Position numbers and translations under genes: made by a program. This document shows, piece after piece, positions 1 through 7,494 of a DNA stretch of 12,079 nucleotides. Every line of letters starts with the position of its first letter. The first letter of the stretch is position 1. The notes under the pieces were generated by a model. That model ran no database searches and was not told where the DNA came from. It saw only the letters and a program-made list of their open reading frames with translations. Source of the stretch: Flavobacteriales bacterium (lineage in GTDB: Bacteria > Bacteroidota > Bacteroidia > Flavobacteriales_F > PHOS-HE28); contig JAGQVR010000067.1 in assembly GCA_020437875.1 (NCBI GenBank), forward strand, positions 1 to 12,079, read 5' to 3'.

Positions 1-1
1 C

Positions 2-559
2 TGCGAAGCCTGCCACGGCAAACGGTTCAAGGAGGAGATACTGGACGTGAAGGTGGGCGGCAAGGACGTGGCCGAAGTGCTGGACATGACCGTGGACGAT
101 GGCATCGCCTTCTTCCGGGAACAGGCGGGCAGCTCCACGGCCTGCCAGCGGGTGGTGAACAAGCTGCTACCGCTGCAGGAAACGGGACTGGGTTATGTGA
201 AGCTCGGCCAGAGCAGCAGTACGCTCAGCGGTGGTGAGGCACAACGGATCAAACTGGCGAGCTTCCTCACGAAGGGCCAGGAGGAGAAGCCAACGCTGTT
301 CATCTTCGATGAGCCCACGACCGGCCTGCATTTCCACGACATCGCCAAATTGCTCACCTCCTTCGACATGCTGATCGCCAATGGCCACAGCGTGTTGGTG
401 ATCGAACACAACACGGAGGTGATCAAGCGCGCGGACCACATCATCGACCTGGGCCCTGAGGGTGGAGAAGGTGGTGGCTCGGTGATCTACGAAGGAACAC
501 CGGAAGGCCTGGTGAACGCAGATGGATCGTTCACCGGCGCCTACCTGCGCGGCCTCTAA
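2..559 (+). CDS. uvrA: UvrA excinuclease subunit A, C-terminal part (5' end outside window)
   Basis: UvrA is the DNA-damage-sensing ATPase of the UvrABC nucleotide excision repair complex and acts as a dimer in the cytoplasm. Only the last 185 residues are present; the reading frame is already open at base 2. It opens with CEACHGKRF, the second Cys pair of the UvrA zinc-finger module. The second ATPase domain follows: the ABC signature LSGGEAQRIKL (about bases 224-256), Walker B LFIFDEPTTGLH (about 296-331) and the switch histidine in VLVIEHN (His at 407-409). The tail DLGPEGGEGGGSVIYEGTPEGL is typical of UvrA. An internal GTG at 47 could be mistaken for a start, but the frame continues upstream with conserved UvrA sequence. 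The stop overlaps by four bases the stop of the convergent surface-protein gene. All visible key residues are intact, so the gene looks functional. The family call is firm. Confidence 0.97.
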   Translation, partial: CEACHGKRFKEEILDVKVGGKDVAEVLDMTVDDGIAFFREQAGSSTACQRVVNKLLPLQETGLGYVKLGQSSSTLSGGEAQRIKLASFLTKGQEEKPTLFIFDEPTTGLHFHDIAKLLTSFDMLIANGHSVLVIEHNTEVIKRADHIIDLGPEGGEGGGSVIYEGTPEGLVNADGSFTGAYLRGL

Positions 560-3500
560 CGCAACAGGGTGAGATGGCCCTTTAGCGTGGTCTTCGGGTC
601 CTCGCTGCAGAAGTCCTTGAAGTCCACGATGTAATAATAGGTGCCATCCGGTACCGGGGCAGAACGCGCATTCTCCGCACCACCGTTCCAGCCATTGTCC
701 TGGTTATTCGTTTCGAACATCTTCAGGCCCCAGCGATCGTATACGGTCATGCGGAACTCATCGATCCCCTCTCCTACGATCTGGAACTCATCGTTCTTTC
801 CATCGTTGTTCGGGGTGAAGATGTTGGGGATGAAACCCTCTCCACGGTCTGTCGGGAGCTCGATGACGCGAACGGTCCCAGATACCGGGCATCCATAGGC
901 ATCGACACCCGTGAACCCGTAATCACCTCCCGTACTGACCGAAAGCGGGTTGGCATCCTGACCGTTGGCCCATGAGATGTTGGTGATCTGGAAAGCCGGT
1001 GATATGCCTATGGTCCGTCCACCACAGGTGTACTGGTCGGGTGTGGGAGGTGGTGCCGGAGCGAAGATCACCAGGACGGTGTCCGTCGCCTCACATGCGC
1101 CATCCGTCACGGTCACCCAATATGATCCCACAGCATTGACCTGCGTGGTGCGCTGTGTGGCCCCGGTGGACCATGCGTAAGAGTCGAATCCGGGTCCAGC
1201 ATCCAAAGTCGCGGCCGCTCCGTCACACAGGGGTACCGGGGTCGGCAGATCATTCTCCAGAACAGGCGTTGTGAAGGTCACCGGGATAGTGGTCCGCGCC
1301 GTATCCACGCAGATGGTATTAACGACCTGCAAACCCACCTCGTAGGTCCCCGGCCCCTCGTAGGCATGGGACGGCTCAAAGCTGGTGGAGCCTGTACCAT
1401 CGCCGAAGGTCCAACTGAAGACGTTGCCGCCTTCGGAGTTATTGGTCAGGTCGAGGAGGTAGCCGTCGCAGGAGCTGATCGCGATCGGTTCGAACTCAGC
1501 GAGGATAATGTTCGGGTCGAATACCTGCAGGGTGATCGTGGACGTATCCGCCAGGTTGCAGGCAGCCGGGTCCACTCCGATCAGCGTGATGACGTAGGTG
1601 CCTACCTCATCGTAGCTCAGCGTAAGTTGGGGGCCCGTCTGGACGGGTGATCCATCACCGAGGTCCCATTGGAATTCCTGTGCTTGTCCCGTCGCGGTCA
1701 GGTTGAACACGGCGGGAATGCACTGACTGAGCGCATTCGAACTGATGCTGGCCTGTACCCCCGCCGTTTCAAAGTCGATCTTGAAGACCGCGATATCCCA
1801 CGATATCTGGTTCTGGGTAGCATATGCCCACGAGGTCGACTGCATGCTCTGTCCACCTGAGCAGACCCCTTGATACACGACACCGTTCTTATCAAAGCGG
1901 CTCGTTCCACCGTCCACATGGCTTCCTCCGTAGCGTGTGCCGAATAAGATGCCGGCAAGGTCCACATCGAATGACGCCAAGTAGAAAGAGCCCGAGGTAT
2001 GAAGGGCATCCTCCGTGAGCGGCAGGTCACCACTTGCGGCATAACCGGACATGTACACATGGTCACAAACATCCACGAGGAATGCAACGGGTGCCACGTT
2101 GCCAGGGATCATGGTGGTGACCAGGCGTTCGGTCAGATCAGTGCTGAACTTTGCCAGATAGTTGTTCCCATTGCCGGTCTCCCCATAAGTCCCTGAAGGG
2201 TGGATCGGAACATCACCATTGGTCTGCCCGTAGATCCAAACGTTGTCCTCGCTGTCAAGGTCGATGAAGTAGCCCCTATCGGGATCAGCCGTCCCGAAAT
2301 AGGTGCCCGCAACGACCGCATCAAGGTCCGGGCCGAAACGCAGGACGAATGCGTCCGTCGAACCACCTTGAAAAGAAGACATGTATCCACCTTCTGGCAT
2401 GCTGAACCCAGCACCTTCGGTATGACCGACAACGAATACATCGCCGTTCGCAGCGAGCCTGAGTCCGAGTGCTGCATCGTCCTGTGAACCGCCAATGAAG
2501 GTGGAGGCCAGCAGGTTCGAACAGGTCGGGTCGAGCTTGAAGAGCACTCCGTCCTGGCCGCCGCCCAATGCACTTTGAGCGGCCCCGTCCAACACGGGGA
2601 AGTCCGAAGAACTGGAGAAGCTCGCCACCAGGATGTTCCCGACCTGGTCAACGAACACCTCTCCGCGGTACGCTTCACCATAGTTGCCACCCATGTCATT
2701 CGTACCATCCGAACCAGAGCCCCCGATATAAGTTGATCCGATCACAGACCCACCATCCAATGAGAAATGCACCACCACGATATCCTGACCGTCCTGGGTG
2801 GCATCGTACGCGCTGGTGCTCACCGGAAAATCCGGTGAACTGGTCGAACCGAGGACGATGAGTTCCCCCGCAGGATTCGTGACCAAACTATGCGGGTTCT
2901 CTCCACTGTTCCCTCCGAGATAGCTGGCCCAGAGGAGCTCGCTCGAGTTCGGCGAGTACTTGCTCAGGGACATATCCGTACCGCCCCCACCGAACGAGGC
3001 CTGGAAGGTCCCCACCGTGGCCGGATAGTTGCTTCCAAAATCACGACCAGCGGAAAAGATGTTCCCAAAGTCGTCGAACGCCGCGCAGTGACCATAAACG
3101 CTTGAACCGGTCGCTCCGGAATAGGTGGCTCCAACCAGCAGCGGGTCAATGATCACCGGTCGGTTACGGTCCACACCATCGGGGAAATCAAAACCTACAA
3201 CGGAACCGTTCAGCGTGAAGCGGCATTTCACCGCTCCACCCCGTTCATCACCGTAGAAGGCCACCGGAGCCTGTTCCGTCAGTTCACCGACGGAAGTCCG
3301 CATGACCAGTTGGCCTCCTTCCGTAAGCGTCAATGCATCCAGCCCCTCATACCGCATCCCGATAACACCGGGTTCCGTACCGGGTGCCAGTACGATGTCG
3401 TACTTGAAATCCCCATGTTCCGACTTTAGAAGGACGTCCACACCAGGCCACACATCCCGCTTCAGGACATTGCCATAAAGCCCTACGTGAGAGCGCCATT

Positions 3501-3930
3501 GCGTCGGGTCATTACCCAGGAAATAGTTGTGATAGGCTTTGGCGCGGTGCACACCCACCGTGGAGGAGCCAGTACTTGGGGCAACGAAACGCACGCGCCA
3601 GGCATGGCCACGATAGGTCAATGTGTCACGCACCTCCTTCGGGAACTCCATGAGATCGTGCATCATATCATGTGCTCGCTGCTCATACATGGACCAAGTC
3701 CATCCATCACGTTCCACGAAGAGGGTCGCACCACTGGCACCTGTCCGAAAGAGGACTTGTGCAGGCCATTGCCCGGCATTCTCGATGAAGGTCGCGGGGT
3801 CCACTGCAGCGGTCCGTGTTGGACCGTGATCATGCGCTACCGCGGGCAAGAACAATACCAAATGTCCTGCAAGTGCAAGAACTCCGTTCCGTATCAGTCC
3901 CATGTTCCTTCGGTTGATCATTGTCGTCAT
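556..3930 (-). CDS. T9SS type B surface protein with SBBP-like repeats and PKD domains (downstream paralogue)
   Basis: A large protein predicted to be exported by Sec and then moved to or across the outer membrane by the type IX secretion system. Residues 1-32 form a signal peptide ending LPAVA. Residues about 47-265 are an N-terminal domain often found in such proteins (FIENAGQW; KYDIVLAPG; RPVIIDPLLVG). Residues about 270-720 are SBBP-like beta-propeller repeats with recurring LGG/IGG and DFPV motifs. PKD domains lie at about 733-805 (WDLGDGSP) and 806-888 (WTFGDGTG), then an Ig-like segment at 889-957 (YAWSTGAT), a further segment to 1026, and the type B C-terminal domain at 1032-1124 (IPNIFTPNNDGKND; YDRWG). 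The gene starts three bases after the stop of its paralogue, so it is probably cotranscribed. ATG codons at 3921 and 3903 are alternatives; the one at 3903 has the same GAAGGA-type lead as the paralogue's start and gives a 1115-residue protein. The ligand or function is unknown; adhesion or matrix roles are inference only. Confidence 0.93.
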   Translation of the reverse strand: MTTMINRRNMGLIRNGVLALAGHLVLFLPAVAHDHGPTRTAAVDPATFIENAGQWPAQVLFRTGASGATLFVERDGWTWSMYEQRAHDMMHDLMEFPKEVRDTLTYRGHAWRVRFVAPSTGSSTVGVHRAKAYHNYFLGNDPTQWRSHVGLYGNVLKRDVWPGVDVLLKSEHGDFKYDIVLAPGTEPGVIGMRYEGLDALTLTEGGQLVMRTSVGELTEQAPVAFYGDERGGAVKCRFTLNGSVVGFDFPDGVDRNRPVIIDPLLVGATYSGATGSSVYGHCAAFDDFGNIFSAGRDFGSNYPATVGTFQASFGGGGTDMSLSKYSPNSSELLWASYLGGNSGENPHSLVTNPAGELIVLGSTSSPDFPVSTSAYDATQDGQDIVVVHFSLDGGSVIGSTYIGGSGSDGTNDMGGNYGEAYRGEVFVDQVGNILVASFSSSSDFPVLDGAAQSALGGGQDGVLFKLDPTCSNLLASTFIGGSQDDAALGLRLAANGDVFVVGHTEGAGFSMPEGGYMSSFQGGSTDAFVLRFGPDLDAVVAGTYFGTADPDRGYFIDLDSEDNVWIYGQTNGDVPIHPSGTYGETGNGNNYLAKFSTDLTERLVTTMIPGNVAPVAFLVDVCDHVYMSGYAASGDLPLTEDALHTSGSFYLASFDVDLAGILFGTRYGGSHVDGGTSRFDKNGVVYQGVCSGGQSMQSTSWAYATQNQISWDIAVFKIDFETAGVQASISSNALSQCIPAVFNLTATGQAQEFQWDLGDGSPVQTGPQLTLSYDEVGTYVITLIGVDPAACNLADTSTITLQVFDPNIILAEFEPIAISSCDGYLLDLTNNSEGGNVFSWTFGDGTGSTSFEPSHAYEGPGTYEVGLQVVNTICVDTARTTIPVTFTTPVLENDLPTPVPLCDGAAATLDAGPGFDSYAWSTGATQRTTQVNAVGSYWVTVTDGACEATDTVLVIFAPAPPPTPDQYTCGGRTIGISPAFQITNISWANGQDANPLSVSTGGDYGFTGVDAYGCPVSGTVRVIELPTDRGEGFIPNIFTPNNDGKNDEFQIVGEGIDEFRMTVYDRWGLKMFETNNQDNGWNGGAENARSAPVPDGTYYYIVDFKDFCSEDPKTTLKGHLTLLR
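1880..1902 (-). repeat. 23-base exact match shared with the upstream paralogue (copy 1)
   Basis: This stretch is identical to 5261-5283 and encodes SRFDKNGV inside the longest block shared by the two surface proteins. The flanking codons for the same residues differ synonymously, so this is a local island of nucleotide identity and not part of a long identical duplication. Confidence 0.75.
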
Positions 3931-3933
3931 CTC

Positions 3934-6900
3934 TCAGCGCACTATCGTCACGTGTCCGATCCGGGAGAATTGCTCCGTCCCTGTGCACATGCCCGTATAG
4001 TTCAGCACGTACACGTACAAGTCATTCGGGGCTAGACCTCCATTGTACGTCCCGTCCCAAGGAGTCCGGGTCGATCCGGACCAGTAGATCTGTTCCCCCC
4101 AACGGTCATAAATGGTGACCTCGACCTCCCGCTCGCCGTACCCGGCGAATGAGAACGTATCGTTTATCCCGTCACCGTTGGGTGAGAACGCGTTGGGCAC
4201 ATACATCCGCGTATCGCTATCGAACAGTTCGACCACCGCGCTATCGGCATGGCTGCATCCGAATGCATCGACGACAACGAAAGCAAGGTGGCCGTTCTCG
4301 CCAGGCATGGTTATGGTGCGAGTCGTGCGACCATCGGCCCAGAGATAGGCCATGGCATTGCTCAAAGGGATCGTAAGGTCCACCGGGTCACCGGGACATG
4401 TCCTTTCCAACAACGCAAGATCATGTTCCACCGGTGGAAGGACATTCACCGTGGCGGTACCGTAGCAACCTTCATCGTTCGTGACCTCCACTTCGTACAT
4501 ACCCAATGTGCTCACCTGGATGCTCGATGTCGTTTCGCCCGTGCTCCACAGGAACTCCCCATCATATTGACCAGCGTCGAGCGTCACCGCCGGCCATTCA
4601 GGGCACAGCACACGGTCCTCAAGGACAGGCTGGAATTCGATCGGAGCCACATCGACCAAGGTGACGATCGTATCGCTCTGGCTGCAACCTGTGGGATCGA
4701 ATGCGATGAGTGTCACCTGATAACTTCCTTCAACGTCGAACACGTGAACGATGGAATCCGCCATTATCACCGTACCATCACTGATCTCCCAAATGTGGTC
4801 CAATGGGTCTCCGGTACTCGTATTCACCGCATGGATCCTCAATTCCGTGCAATCCACGGCCTGTTCCCATACCAAGGATGCGGAAACAGGTTGTTGTGCA
4901 CCGATGGTGATGTCGAAGTACGTGGTGTCCGCCAGGTTGCAGGCGAGAGAATCCATAGCGATCAATCGCACGAGGTATTCACCCGGATCGGTGTACAGAT
5001 GGCTGGGTTCGAAAGCGATAACGGGCGGAGATCCGTCGCCGAAGTCCCATATCCAAGTATCGCCTGTGCTCTCATTCGAAAAATCCACCTGGATCGGAGC
5101 ACATCCCGTGTTGATGGCCGAAGCACCCGCGGCATTGACACCTGCCACACCGAAATCGATCTTGAATACACCTATATCCCAGCCAATGGACTGGCTTGTT
5201 GCGTAGGCCCATGAAGCGGTCTGCAAGCTACCCGTACCGCTGCAAACACCTTGGTACACAACACCGTTCTTATCAAAGCGGCTGGTCCCACCATCGACAT
5301 GACTTCCACCGTAGAAGGTGCCGAAGATCAGCTCGGCCATTTCCGGTTCGAACACGGCCAGGTAGAAACTCCCATCCTGGTACAGCGCATCCGAGCTGGT
5401 CGGAAGGCCATCACCCGAGTTATAGCCGGACATGTAGATATTGCCACATACGTCGACCAGGAAGGCAACAGGCACGGTGCCAGCCGGGGTACCATTCCAA
5501 CCAACGTTACCTCCGATCGTGGTGGTCACGGGAATATCGGTCAGGTCCGAAGTGAACTTGGCAATGAAAATGGGGCCATTCGCCACACCATAGGTACCTG
5601 CCGGAGCGATCGGTAGTTGGCCTTCGGTCTGGCCGTATATCCAAATGTCGTCGTTCAGGTCGGTATCAATGAAATACGAACGATCCTCCTGTGCCGTACC
5701 GAAGAACGAACCCGCCACCATGGCTGATAGATCGGGTGTCAGTCGAACCACATAGCCGTCACGATCACCGCCGAGATAGCTCGGATTGGCCGTGCCGGAT
5801 GTTACCGGAAAGTCACTGCTCTCCGTACTACCCGTCACCAGCAGATCACCTCCGACCGCCATCCTGACCCCAAGCGCGTTGTCTCCTTGGGCACCACCGA
5901 GGTAAGTGGCGTAGAGCATGGTGCCACAGTCAGGAGAGAGAATGAAGACGACCCCATCCTGATCACCACCCAAGGTGGACTGGAAGCAGCCAGCGGTGAC
6001 CGGAAAATCCGGGGCTGACGAACAGCTAGCTATGACGATATTGTTCAGACCATCCAGGAAGATCTCGCCACGGTAGGCCTCACCATAATTCGCACCAAGC
6101 TCGTTGTATCCATCCGATCCCTGTCCGCCAATGAACGTGCTTCCGATCAGTGAAGCTCCATCCGCACTGAAGTGTGTCACTACGATATCCGTGCCGGCCA
6201 GACTGTTGTCCAACGCGCCGGGAGTGACCGGAAAGTTGGCTGAAGTGGTGGTACCCAGCACACAGAGCTCACCATTGGAATTGACGATCATGCTGTGCGG
6301 GTTCTCACCGGAGGATCCGCCCAGATACGATGCCCATAGGAGCTGGCTTCCATCCGGGTTGTACTTGCTGAACGACATATCCGTGCCCCCCCCACCCATC
6401 GTCACCTGGAAGGCCCCGACAGTTGCAGGGTAGACCGGACCGAAATTCCTTGCACCGGTGTAGATATTCTCGAAGTCATCATAAGTGGCACAGTGCCCGT
6501 AATTATCGTCACCGGTCGCACCGCTCAGGGTGCTGGCAATGAGCACGGGATCGATGGTTATCGGCCTCGAATGATCCACCCCAGGTCCGAACTTGAATCC
6601 AAGGACATTTCCGGTCAGCTGATATGCACAAGGGACCGGCTCACCTGCCCCATCGCTGTAAAAGGCCACTGGTGTCATCTCCAGCATCTCACCAACCGAG
6701 GTGCTCAGCACCAGTACACCCTGTTCGTCGATCCGCATCGCATCAAGGCCCTCATACTGAAAAGCCACCAGCTCGAGGTCCGCACCCGGAGCAAGAAGGA
6801 CGTCATACTTCAAGTTCCCATCGGTCGTGCGGTAATCAATGGAAATGCCCCGCCAAACATCAGTATACCGCAAGCCGCTGTACGCAGGAACCCTTGAACG

Positions 6901-7284
6901 CCAGCGCTGAATATTGTTGCCAATGAAGAAATTCTCGTAACCGGCGCGCGGAACGCCCGGCGTGATCGCCATATCCGGGCCTGGATCCTTGAAGCGCATC
7001 CGCCAGGCATGTCCGTGCAGCACTTCCTCCGGATGGCTACCATCCTCCATCCCAGCGTCATGGAACCGATCGTGCACACTTGCCTCATACCGGACCCAAG
7101 TAGCACCGCGTTCCTCAAAGAAGACCGTGGCGTCGCCCAAGGAGGCCTTATAGTGGACAGCAGGCTCCCATTGACCCATATTCCGTGTGAAGCGGACCAG
7201 GTCATCCGATCCAGCGCCCATGGCCTTGAAAGGCGACCAGACCAAGACAAGGAGAGCGGCGGGTTGGAAAAAGAGCAGTTTCAT
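3934..7284 (-). CDS. T9SS type B surface protein with SBBP-like repeats and PKD domains (upstream paralogue)
   Basis: The first gene of a tandem pair; 1116 residues, same domain order as its neighbour. Residues 1-24 are a signal peptide (KLLFF, hydrophobic core, probable cleavage after AMGA). The N-terminal conserved domain spans about 30-247 (RFTRNMGQW; KYDVLLAPG; RPITIDPVLIA). SBBP-like propeller repeats span about 250-712, with LLWASYLGG, STFIGG and ATYLGG strands and DFPVT turns. PKD domains lie at about 722-795 (WDFGDGSP) and 797-878 (WEISDGT), an Ig-like segment at 885-950 (FLWSTGETT), another at about 951-1020, and the type B sorting domain at 1028-1116 (VPNAFSPNGDGIND; YDRWGEQIYW). 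The ATG is preceded by GAAGGACC, a short-spaced purine-rich site, and a good promoter lies upstream at 7371-7401. Type B domains are known to need the T9SS and commonly a PorP/SprF-type protein; none is nearby. Secretion route is well supported, function is not. Confidence 0.94.
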   Translation of the reverse strand: MKLLFFQPAALLVLVWSPFKAMGAGSDDLVRFTRNMGQWEPAVHYKASLGDATVFFEERGATWVRYEASVHDRFHDAGMEDGSHPEEVLHGHAWRMRFKDPGPDMAITPGVPRAGYENFFIGNNIQRWRSRVPAYSGLRYTDVWRGISIDYRTTDGNLKYDVLLAPGADLELVAFQYEGLDAMRIDEQGVLVLSTSVGEMLEMTPVAFYSDGAGEPVPCAYQLTGNVLGFKFGPGVDHSRPITIDPVLIASTLSGATGDDNYGHCATYDDFENIYTGARNFGPVYPATVGAFQVTMGGGGTDMSFSKYNPDGSQLLWASYLGGSSGENPHSMIVNSNGELCVLGTTTSANFPVTPGALDNSLAGTDIVVTHFSADGASLIGSTFIGGQGSDGYNELGANYGEAYRGEIFLDGLNNIVIASCSSAPDFPVTAGCFQSTLGGDQDGVVFILSPDCGTMLYATYLGGAQGDNALGVRMAVGGDLLVTGSTESSDFPVTSGTANPSYLGGDRDGYVVRLTPDLSAMVAGSFFGTAQEDRSYFIDTDLNDDIWIYGQTEGQLPIAPAGTYGVANGPIFIAKFTSDLTDIPVTTTIGGNVGWNGTPAGTVPVAFLVDVCGNIYMSGYNSGDGLPTSSDALYQDGSFYLAVFEPEMAELIFGTFYGGSHVDGGTSRFDKNGVVYQGVCSGTGSLQTASWAYATSQSIGWDIGVFKIDFGVAGVNAAGASAINTGCAPIQVDFSNESTGDTWIWDFGDGSPPVIAFEPSHLYTDPGEYLVRLIAMDSLACNLADTTYFDITIGAQQPVSASLVWEQAVDCTELRIHAVNTSTGDPLDHIWEISDGTVIMADSIVHVFDVEGSYQVTLIAFDPTGCSQSDTIVTLVDVAPIEFQPVLEDRVLCPEWPAVTLDAGQYDGEFLWSTGETTSSIQVSTLGMYEVEVTNDEGCYGTATVNVLPPVEHDLALLERTCPGDPVDLTIPLSNAMAYLWADGRTTRTITMPGENGHLAFVVVDAFGCSHADSAVVELFDSDTRMYVPNAFSPNGDGINDTFSFAGYGEREVEVTIYDRWGEQIYWSGSTRTPWDGTYNGGLAPNDLYVYVLNYTGMCTGTEQFSRIGHVTIVR
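5261..5283 (-). repeat. 23-base exact match shared with the downstream paralogue (copy 2)
   Basis: Partner of 1880-1902. It encodes SRFDKNGV within the motif HVDGGTSRFDKNGVVYQG. Both copies use TTT and GAT in otherwise GC-rich codon contexts. Confidence 0.75.
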
Positions 7285-7370
7285 GGTCCTTCAGCGCTGA
7301 CATTGGATTGACGACGTAACCGCCTTCCACGTTGCTTTAAAGGCCACCGGCGCGCCAACCCGACTTCCGA

Positions 7371-7401
7371 CAAACGTAATTCCCTGGTCCTCAAGGAACA
7401 A
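7371..7401 (-). promoter_or_regulatory. Predicted Bacteroidota promoter for the tandem surface-protein genes
   Basis: On the minus strand TACGTTTG (7378 to 7371) matches the Bacteroidota -7 consensus TAnnTTTG exactly. A TTG (7401 to 7399) lies exactly 20 bases upstream of it, within the usual spacing for the -33 element. Transcription would start a few bases past 7371, giving a leader of roughly 80 bases before the ATG at 7284. The match is seen directly; activity is inferred. Confidence 0.65.
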
Positions 7402-7476
7402 GTGTACTGATCTGATCGGGCATGTGATAAAGTCGGTGAACGACCCATCCAAACTCCAGGATGAACCGGGATAAAT

Positions 7477-7492
7477 GACCGCCCAAACGGTC
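7477..7492 (-). terminator. Weak hairpin just after the ABC transporter stop
   Basis: GACCG and CGGTC form a five-base stem around a six-base loop, starting two bases beyond the transporter stop. On the minus strand it is followed by ATTTATC, which is only mildly T-rich. It could slow or end transcription of the truA-transporter unit before the next promoter, but the stem is short and there is no real U tract. Confidence 0.3.
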
Positions 7493-7494
7493 GG

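Noticed and set aside
531..538. LSLGQ signature of the ABC exporter read as a disabling mutation (coordinates are residues of that protein)
   Set aside because: All other nucleotide-binding motifs are intact, and related exporters have variable residues at this position.
250..720. Propeller repeats of the surface proteins as a DNA-level repeat array (coordinates are protein residues)
   Set aside because: The repeats are visible only as degenerate protein motifs; no regular DNA unit or spacer pattern is present, so they are not a CRISPR or satellite array.
4249..5214. A 321-residue plus-strand open frame
   Set aside because: It lies fully inside the upstream surface-protein gene on the other strand and shows no recognisable domain; long shadow frames are expected in GC-rich DNA.
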